From assembly GCA_009908725.1 (NCBI GenBank), contig JAAAOT010000147.1, positions 1 through 47,244 of the forward strand: a stretch of DNA of 47,244 nucleotides, read 5' to 3'. Origin of the DNA: Bacteroidota bacterium. GTDB lineage: Bacteria; Bacteroidota; Rhodothermia; Rhodothermales; Salinibacteraceae. Every line of letters begins with the position of its first letter. Position 1 is the stretch's first letter. The translations under genes were made by a program, and so were the position numbers. Below the pieces are notes generated by a model. The model had not been told where the DNA came from. It saw only the letters and a program-made list of their open reading frames with translations, and made no database searches. This document shows positions 41,572-47,244 of this stretch, piece by piece.

Positions 41572-42339
41572 ATGTCCACCCGTTCCGTCTGGACCGAGTC
41601 GTTTCCCATTCGTGCGTACGACATCACGCCGCGGGGCACCGCGTCCCCGCTCGCCATCTGCGATTTCCTGCAGGAGGCCGCCGGCAACCATGCCGATCAT
41701 CTCGGCGTGTCGATGGAGGACCTGCTGTCGGACAACCGGGCGTGGGTACTCGCCTTTTTGCATCTTGAGGTCGAACGGTATCCGGCGTGGCACAGGGAGG
41801 TAACACTGGAAACGTGGCCGTCCGGGCTGGACGGCATCTACGCGACGCGTGAGTTCGTCCTTTCGGATGATGACGGGCCGTGTGCACGGGCGACGAGCGC
41901 CTGGTTTGTGATTGACACGGACCGCCGCCGGCCGGCCCGTCCCCCCGCCGTTCTGCACGACATCGACCTGCCGGATCGCCCCCGCCCGCTCTCGACGCAG
42001 CAGAGCAAGTCGTCGGTCCCGGAGGGCTCTCCGCCCCATGAGCGCGACTTCCGCGTCCGGTACCACGACCTCGACCTCAACCGCCACGTCAACAACGTCC
42101 GATACGTCGAGTGGGCCGTCGAAACACTCGACGCCGGCTGGCTGGACACGCATGAGCTCTCCCACCTGACGCTCGAGTTTCGCGCGGAAACCACGGCGGA
42201 CGACCCGGTTCGGGCCGAAGCGTACGCCGGTGCCGAGGACGACCCCGACAGCACCTTCCGACACCATCTCCGCCACGCGGAAAGCGACCGCACACTTGCT
42301 CTGGCCTCCACGCGCTGGCGGGTCGCTGAGAATGACTGA
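41572..42339 (+). CDS. Acyl-ACP thioesterase (FatA/B-like, double hot-dog)
   Basis: This 255-residue protein has two hot-dog halves. The first contains ESFPIRAYDITPRGTASPLAICDFLQEAAGNHADHLG and WVLAFLHLEVERYPAWHREVTLETWPSGLDGIYATREF. The second contains FRVRYHDLDLNRHVNNVRYVEWAVETL, the family's Asp/Asn-His motif. It releases free fatty acids from acyl-ACP; chain-length preference cannot be read from this. The start is the ATG at 41572 (MSTRSVWTESF) instead of the track start at 41548. It is transcribed in the same direction as the macro-domain gene. Confidence 0.9.
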   Translation: MSTRSVWTESFPIRAYDITPRGTASPLAICDFLQEAAGNHADHLGVSMEDLLSDNRAWVLAFLHLEVERYPAWHREVTLETWPSGLDGIYATREFVLSDDDGPCARATSAWFVIDTDRRRPARPPAVLHDIDLPDRPRPLSTQQSKSSVPEGSPPHERDFRVRYHDLDLNRHVNNVRYVEWAVETLDAGWLDTHELSHLTLEFRAETTADDPVRAEAYAGAEDDPDSTFRHHLRHAESDRTLALASTRWRVAEND

Positions 42340-42600
42340 CTAGACGCCCGGTTGCAAGACGCGCCCCACCCTATGAGCCCCACCATAACGGCGAAGAAGG
42401 CACAATTATGAAGGAATGCCGAAACCTTCTCGGGGATGATTTCATTTTATGAGCGCGGGTGTGTCCTGTTGCGCCGGAGGCGATTATTCTAACCGGTGCC
42501 TGTGTCGTCCCGGCACGCGGAAGCCGTCGTCCCAGGCCGCGGCTCCGCTCCCGTCCCCTCCCGCTTATCAACAGCTTCTCGGGCCACTCGTCTCCCCGCC

Positions 42601-44862
42601 ATGGCCACTGCTCTCGACCGTTTCCCTTCGCGCCTTCGACCCGTTGCCATCGCCGGGTTGTTCCTTGCGACGGTTTGCTTCTCCGCGCCCGACGTCTTCG
42701 CACAGCGGGGCATGGCGCAGCATCAGACGCCGGACGTACGGGGCGTGTCGCCCGAGACGCAGCTCGCAGCAGCAATCAACCTCGTTCACTCCGACCAGTC
42801 CGACGCATCAGTTCCCCTCCTGCGCGGCATCGTCACCGACCGCGCCACCTACGTATCCGCGACGCACGGGTCAGCAGCCTACTGGCTCGGGACCGCCCTT
42901 GAACGCTCGGGCGATTCAGACGCCGCCTATCGCACGTGGCGAGATGCCGTCCGCGCCATGCGCGACCGCAACGCCTTCGACATCCAGCTTGCCGATGCAT
43001 TCATTCAGTCCCTAACCCCCGTACGACTGCGGGATGATCGATCTCTCGCGCTTACGACCTACGGATCCATCATCTCCTCCTTCGGCACCGCCGCCAGCGA
43101 GACCGAGCGCAGCATCCAGCGTCAGTATGCAGCCGAGCTCGCGCCGCTCATGACGCAGGAGCACGTCTCGAAGATGATTAACGAGTCGCCCGACGCCGAC
43201 GCGGAGTCGTGGACCTTCCCACCGGACGCGGGAGACTTTGTGTCGGCGTGGTGGAATCAGCTCGATCCCATGCCGGTAACGGCGGAGAACGAACGGATCG
43301 AAGAACACCTGGGCCGGCGGGCCTACGCCCTTCAGGAATACGGCTGCGACGAGCGAGTGAGCGGGCTCGACGACCGTGGCCTCGTCTTCCTGCGTTTCGG
43401 GGCTCCGGGCCGCACGCACGTGATCGACTATCAAGACCCGGAGTTTCGCCGCGAGGTCTTCCGGTTCGGCGTCTCCGTAACCCCGCGCGAGTTTCCCGAC
43501 AACGAGCTGTGGTCGTACGGCAGCCTGTCCGACGCCGGCTACTACATCTTTACGGAAAACAGCGACCAGTGCTACGAGATCTCCGGGGCGATGGATCTGC
43601 TTCCATCTCGGCTGCACCAGAACCGGGGTGACACCGAGCGCGCGGAAAATATCTCCTATTCGGCGCTGATGGCCCTGAGGTACATTTTCTCCGAGCTGTC
43701 GCTTTTCCACATCGACTTCGCGGCAGCCTTCAACGAGATCTCCAGCTACGCCATCTTCCAGGAAAACCAGGCGTTGTCGGTGGAGGCGCGGTCCCGCCTG
43801 AGCGGCGACCGGTCGAATGCTGAAGGAGAGGGCGCCGGGATGGAGTCTCAGACCGTGGGGGCCGGGTTCGGGCAGACGCGGACCGTGTCCTCATCGGCCA
43901 ACTTCGGGATCGAGTCGCCCAGCGGCTTCATCAGTTCGATGGTGACAAGCTTGAACCACCAGGACAACGCCGCGCGTCACCGTCGTAAGAACGCCATGCC
44001 GCGTCAGGCAACAGAGATCTTCCAGCAGCAGGAATCCATTCCGGTCGCCCTCCGAACGGCCCGTTTCCTGAACACGGACGGCTCCACACGCACAGAGATT
44101 TACTGGGGCATCCAGAAACGGCATCTGCGCGCGGAAGACAAACCGCAGCAGCCGTCCGTTCTGACGTTCGACGCGGTGCAGTACAACGGGGACCTCAGTG
44201 CGTCCGGACGCGCCGAGCGCCGGCACCTGCTCACGGCCCAATCCCTCAACGGAAACAGCATTTTCGTGTCGCCGCCGGTGTCGGTGAACAGCCGATCTGA
44301 CCTCTTCCACATCGGGCTGCAGTGGTCGCAGTTCGCCGTCAATTCGGAGGACCCGAACAACGCGAGCCTCGGGGACCGCGTGCGCTACACGACGCTACGT
44401 GCGGACTCGCTCCGGCCGATCGATGCGACCCCGAACGAGGTGGCGATGAGCGACCTGCGCGTGATGGTATCGCAGACCGGTAGCGTGTCCGATGCCGTCG
44501 CGTTCCCCTTCTCGACCATCGGTCCGGACACGCCGCTCATTCTCTACTTCGAGCTCTACCACCTCACGTACGATGCGGATGACCGGACGCGGTACAAGGT
44601 TGCGTACGAGGTGGAAGGACGTACGCAGCGCGGCTGGACGCGCGTTTTCCGGGACGACGAGGTTCGCCGCACCAGTACGGAGGCCGAATACTCGAGCACG
44701 GCCCGCCGGACGCAGGAGTACATCTACCTCGACCTCTCGAAGCTGCGCGACAAGAAGAACCAGGACGTGCGGGTGACAGTGCGGGTGACGGACACGGTGA
44801 CCGGCGCCACCACCTCGCGCACGACCGCGTTCGAACTCGTCGGCACCGATCGGTTTGACTGA
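42601..44862 (+). CDS. Secreted GWxTD-domain protein
   Basis: This predicted 753-residue exported protein has a signal peptide (LRPVAIAGLFLATVCFSAPDVFAQ) and TPR-like N-terminal helices (SAAYWLGTALERSGDSDAAYRTWRDAV). A GWxTD-like domain follows: FVSAWWNQLDPMPVTAENERIEEHLGRRAYALQEYG, then GLDDRGLVFLRFGAPGRTHVIDY and NELWSYGS. The eponymous GWxTD is altered to GLDDR. A beta-rich C-terminal half ends KDVRVTVRVTDTVTGATTS-like strands (in the sequence NQDVRVTVRVTDTVTG). GWxTD proteins occur in several bacterial phyla without an established function. I start at the ATG at 42601, directly before the signal peptide; the track start at 42496 adds 35 unlikely residues. A terminator follows at 44915. 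Confidence 0.78.
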   Translation: MATALDRFPSRLRPVAIAGLFLATVCFSAPDVFAQRGMAQHQTPDVRGVSPETQLAAAINLVHSDQSDASVPLLRGIVTDRATYVSATHGSAAYWLGTALERSGDSDAAYRTWRDAVRAMRDRNAFDIQLADAFIQSLTPVRLRDDRSLALTTYGSIISSFGTAASETERSIQRQYAAELAPLMTQEHVSKMINESPDADAESWTFPPDAGDFVSAWWNQLDPMPVTAENERIEEHLGRRAYALQEYGCDERVSGLDDRGLVFLRFGAPGRTHVIDYQDPEFRREVFRFGVSVTPREFPDNELWSYGSLSDAGYYIFTENSDQCYEISGAMDLLPSRLHQNRGDTERAENISYSALMALRYIFSELSLFHIDFAAAFNEISSYAIFQENQALSVEARSRLSGDRSNAEGEGAGMESQTVGAGFGQTRTVSSSANFGIESPSGFISSMVTSLNHQDNAARHRRKNAMPRQATEIFQQQESIPVALRTARFLNTDGSTRTEIYWGIQKRHLRAEDKPQQPSVLTFDAVQYNGDLSASGRAERRHLLTAQSLNGNSIFVSPPVSVNSRSDLFHIGLQWSQFAVNSEDPNNASLGDRVRYTTLRADSLRPIDATPNEVAMSDLRVMVSQTGSVSDAVAFPFSTIGPDTPLILYFELYHLTYDADDRTRYKVAYEVEGRTQRGWTRVFRDDEVRRTSTEAEYSSTARRTQEYIYLDLSKLRDKKNQDVRVTVRVTDTVTGATTSRTTAFELVGTDRFD

Positions 44863-44914
44863 AGCACAGCTACGACTCATACCCGGCCGGCCCTCGTCGG
44901 TTGGAGCAAACGCG

Positions 44915-44950
44915 AAAGGCGGCCCCGTTCCATGTCGGAGGCCGCCTTCG
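44915..44950. terminator. Bidirectional terminator between convergent genes
   Basis: AAGGCGGCC (44916-44924) pairs with GGCCGCCTT (44940-44948), a 9-base-pair stem with a 15-base loop, A-rich before and T after. It lies between the convergent GWxTD gene and the gamma-glutamyltransferase gene. Confidence 0.75.
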
Positions 44951-45021
44951 GTTTGAGGTGCAGGGACCGCTCGGGAATGCCCGGGGACGGCCTGTTTCCG
45001 GTGGAAAAGCCGGGTCGAGAA

Positions 45022-46812
45022 TCAGTACCCTGCGACGGTACCGTCCTTACGCATCTCCGTGCCGCCCCAGTAGACACCCTCCTCCGGGTCCCACATGATG
45101 GCCTGGTAGCCTCCGTACCCGCCGGCGTCCACCTCCACGGCATGACCCCGGCCACTAAGCGCGTTCACGACATTCTGCGATACACCGCTCTCCAGGTGCA
45201 GGGTGCCGCGACCATCCATCGCTTCCCCGGTCGGTGATGTGCTGCCGCGGTGGCGATACCGGGCCGCGTCGCCAGCCTCCTGGACGTTCATGCCGAAGTC
45301 AACCATGTTGCAGATGATCTGCACGTGGCCCTGCGGCTGCATGGCGCCGCCCATGACGCCGAAGCTGAGCCACGGCTCGCCGTCTTTCTTCGCGAACGCG
45401 GGAATGATGGTGTGGAAAGGCCGCTTGCCGGGCTCATAGACGTTCGGATGGCCTTTTTCCATCGTAAAGAGAGCCCCTCGGTCCTGTAGCATGAAACCGA
45501 GTCCATCCGGCACCAGGCCGCTGCCCATGCCGGCATAGTTGCTCTGGATGAGCGAGACCATCATGCCGCTCTCGTCCGCTACCGTGAGGTAGATCGTGTC
45601 TCCTTCTTCCAGTCGGTCGCTGACCACCGCCCGGGGGTCGCCGTGCGACGGCTCCGACAGCACGCCGTCCATTTCGATGAGGGACCGTCGCTCCGCCGCG
45701 TACTCCTCGGAAAGGAGTTCCTCGATTGGAATGTCGGCAAAGTCCATGTCGGCGTAGAACCGGGCGCGATCCTCGAAGACGAGCTTCTTCGCCTCGGTCT
45801 GGACATGGAGGTAATCGGTGCTGTTATGCCCCATCCCCTCAAGATCGTATGCCTCCAGGATCTGCAGCATCTGGAGCGCGGCAATACCCTGTCCGTTCGG
45901 GGGAAGCTCGAACACCTCGACGCCGCGGTACGTGACGCTCTCCGGCTCCACCCAGTCGGACGTATGCTCGGCCAGGTCCTCCGCCGTCAGGTAGCCGCCG
46001 ACCCGCTCCATGTAGCGGTCGATCGTCTTCGCGATCTCGCCTTCGTAGAAAGCGTCGGCCCCATTCTCCGCGATCAATTCCAGCGTGTTGGCAAGGTCCG
46101 GATTGCGAAAGATCTCACCTTCTCTCGGTGCACGCATCTCGCCGTCCTCGCCTTCGACCAGATACGTTTCGCGCCAGTTGTCGTCCGTCAGCGTGCCCTG
46201 CTCCTCGTAGTACTCGAACGCCTGGATATTTCGGTCCCAGTAGTAAGCGATGACCTGGGAGAGCGGGAAGCCATCCCGTGCGTATTGAATGGCGGGAGCC
46301 AGATTGTCCGCCATCGATCGCTCGCCGAACCGCTCATGCAGCATCTCCCAGCCGCTCACGGTCCCCGGCACACTGACCGGCAGTACGCCGACGAGCGGGA
46401 TCTGGTTAGTGTCGCCCAGCTCTTCCCGTAGCTGGTCGTAGGACAGGCTCTGCGGGGATCGGCCGCTGGCATTCAGGCCGTAGACGTCGTCGGTCTCGGG
46501 GTCGTACACGATCGCGTAGAGGTCGCCGCCGATGCCGTTACCTGTCGGCTCGACCAGGCCGAGCACGGCGTTCGCGGCAATCGCCGCGTCCACGGCACTC
46601 CCGCCCTCTTTCAACACGTCCACCGCCACCTGCGAGGCAAGCGGCTGACTGGTGGCAGCTATTCCGTTCGGGGCAATCACCGGGCTCCGAGCAAACCCGG
46701 CACCGGTCAACCGATCGCCGCCCCCATCCCCGTTCTGGGCGGATGCAGGCGACGGAACGCCCAGTAGAAGGGCGAGAGCGAGAACAGCAAGCAATACACG
46801 TCCAAACGACAT
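45022..46812 (-). CDS. ggt: Gamma-glutamyltransferase-family Ntn hydrolase, secreted
   Basis: This 596-residue exported protein has a signal peptide (LLAVLALALLLGVPSPASAQ). The large-subunit part contains GMIA-like IAATSQPLASQVAVDVLKEGGSAVDAAIAANAVLGLVEPTGNGIGGDLYAIVYD and YRGVEVFELPPNGQGIAALQMLQIL. The small subunit would start at Thr406 in EEGDTIYLTVADESGMMVSLIQSNYAGMGSG. GGT-family proteins self-cleave before this Thr and act on gamma-glutamyl amides such as glutathione. Classic enzymes read TTHxSVVD at the cleavage site; here it is TIYLTVAD, as I recall for the GGT-like (YwrD-type) branch, so the substrate may differ. The start is the ATG at 46812, just before the signal peptide. Confidence 0.9.
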   Translation of the reverse strand: MSFGRVLLAVLALALLLGVPSPASAQNGDGGGDRLTGAGFARSPVIAPNGIAATSQPLASQVAVDVLKEGGSAVDAAIAANAVLGLVEPTGNGIGGDLYAIVYDPETDDVYGLNASGRSPQSLSYDQLREELGDTNQIPLVGVLPVSVPGTVSGWEMLHERFGERSMADNLAPAIQYARDGFPLSQVIAYYWDRNIQAFEYYEEQGTLTDDNWRETYLVEGEDGEMRAPREGEIFRNPDLANTLELIAENGADAFYEGEIAKTIDRYMERVGGYLTAEDLAEHTSDWVEPESVTYRGVEVFELPPNGQGIAALQMLQILEAYDLEGMGHNSTDYLHVQTEAKKLVFEDRARFYADMDFADIPIEELLSEEYAAERRSLIEMDGVLSEPSHGDPRAVVSDRLEEGDTIYLTVADESGMMVSLIQSNYAGMGSGLVPDGLGFMLQDRGALFTMEKGHPNVYEPGKRPFHTIIPAFAKKDGEPWLSFGVMGGAMQPQGHVQIICNMVDFGMNVQEAGDAARYRHRGSTSPTGEAMDGRGTLHLESGVSQNVVNALSGRGHAVEVDAGGYGGYQAIMWDPEEGVYWGGTEMRKDGTVAGY

Positions 46813-47049
46813 GAGCGACTGAAATCCGTGAAAGGGAGGCGCGATCACAGAAGATGCACACTGCTGCTTAAAAGATCATGTCGTCCCGCGCCACGAACGG
46901 ACGCGTTACGTTTCAGGCGAGCATTTAAGGGTCAATGTTCAAGGGTTTACGCCCGGAGCACATCAACCCGAACATTCGCACCCATCGCCTTCACCCCCTC
47001 TCACCCTTTCACCCTTTCACCCTCTTGTATCTTCGATCATAGCATGAGA
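46813..47049. other. Gene-poor region with TCACCCTT tandem repeat
   Basis: No gene is supported upstream of the ggt start. At 47001-47024 there are three tandem copies of an eight-base unit (TCACCCTT, TCACCCTT, TCACCCTC), next to other C/T-rich sequence. The base composition is plainly less GC-rich than in the genes. I see no promoter I could defend. Confidence 0.4.
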
Positions 47050-47244
47050 TCATGACTTTGGAGGCGGTAGCTCGTACCCCTCTAGGTCCTTTCGAAGGGT
47101 CTGTCCCGGAAAGAGACCGCGGGAGAGCTGGAGCGCCGCTTCCTTTTGCCCACCGATAGACCCCGAACCGTTGCCAGAACCGAAGCGAGGTTTCCCTTCG
47201 AGTTCGCATCGACAAGGCTGGGTCGCTTTGGGCGTTCGTTTTCT
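47050..47244 (-). other. Possible C-terminal fragment of an ORF open at the right edge
   Basis: A minus-strand frame runs from the window edge to a TGA at 47050-47052, giving 64 residues that end GQKEAALQLSRGLFPGQTLR and then KDLEGYELPPPKS. It looks less random than the competing track frame 47009..47215, but third-position GC is lower than in the neighbouring genes. It could be the end of a real gene or a degraded remnant. I do not recognise it. Confidence 0.2.

Noticed and set aside
47009-47215. 68-residue minus-strand ORF at the right edge
   Set aside because: It overlaps the TCACCCTT repeat, its product is basic and motif-free, and a competing frame looks more protein-like.
1-47244. tRNA, rRNA, CRISPR arrays, insertion sequences, attachment sites
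   Set aside because: I scanned the non-coding gaps by eye and saw no tRNA-like cloverleaf, no spaced direct-repeat array, and no transposase or terminal inverted repeats. A covariance-model search would be needed to exclude small RNAs.

Overview
The window reads as a chromosomal core region of a GC-rich, probably halophilic member of the Rhodothermota/Bacteroidota (Salinibacter-like). Reasons: the left edge carries the N-terminus of a SprA-type T9SS translocon protein; there is a Bacteroidota-type Bat (aerotolerance) locus; the division/cell-wall (dcw) cluster has the Bacteroidota order with murF absent; most start codons have no recognisable Shine-Dalgarno sequence; and many proteins carry acidic Asp/Glu/Ala/Gly-rich insertions or linkers (RecR, DnaX, BatC, thymidine kinase), as expected of salt-in halophiles. 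The organism assignment is inference from gene content, not from a search.

Layout, left to right. (1) 1-1752: start of sprA (minus strand, cut by the window edge) and a divergent SnoaL/DUF4440-like lipoprotein. (2) 1768-17304, all minus strand: a long run transcribed right to left, DUF58 protein, BatD-like membrane protein, class III-type sirtuin, BatA, BatB, TPR protein, BatC-like protein, BatD, BatE, thymidine kinase, a small basic proline-rich protein, dnaX (with its own promoter), ybaB/ebfC, recR and a saccharopine dehydrogenase-family protein. The Bat proteins form an inner-membrane/periplasmic VWA-TPR assembly. dnaX-ybaB-recR is a conserved replication/repair trio. (3) 17753-18505: a plus-strand HpcH/HpaI-like TIM-barrel protein ending at a bidirectional terminator. 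(4) 18870-35542, minus strand: the dcw cluster mraZ-rsmH-[receiver-like protein]-ftsL-ftsI-murE-mraY-murD-ftsW-murG-murC-ftsQ-ftsA-ftsZ. A predicted promoter and three MraZ-type decamer boxes lie in front of mraZ. MurE has the DNPR motif, so the peptidoglycan is predicted to be of meso-DAP type. (5) 36121-40749, minus strand: an unrecognised lipoprotein, CTP synthase, a two-CBS protein with a strong terminator, and a membrane-associated SAM methyltransferase. (6) 40896-44862, plus strand: macro-domain protein, acyl-ACP thioesterase and a GWxTD-domain secreted protein. (7) 45022-46812, minus strand: a secreted gamma-glutamyltransferase-family protein, then a gene-poor right edge.

Most of the window is ordinary housekeeping content, and I see no mobile element, CRISPR array, tRNA or rRNA. 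The most unusual items are: a receiver-fold protein lacking the phospho-acceptor Asp inside the dcw cluster between rsmH and ftsL; an acidic insertion of about 58 residues in the Toprim domain of RecR; a DnaX linker of about 200 residues with a clamp-motif-like hexapeptide; a small, strongly basic Pro/Lys/Arg protein gene between tdk and dnaX; and a Bat locus with no moxR in front but with a sirtuin inside. I do not find a convincing wholly new multi-gene system.
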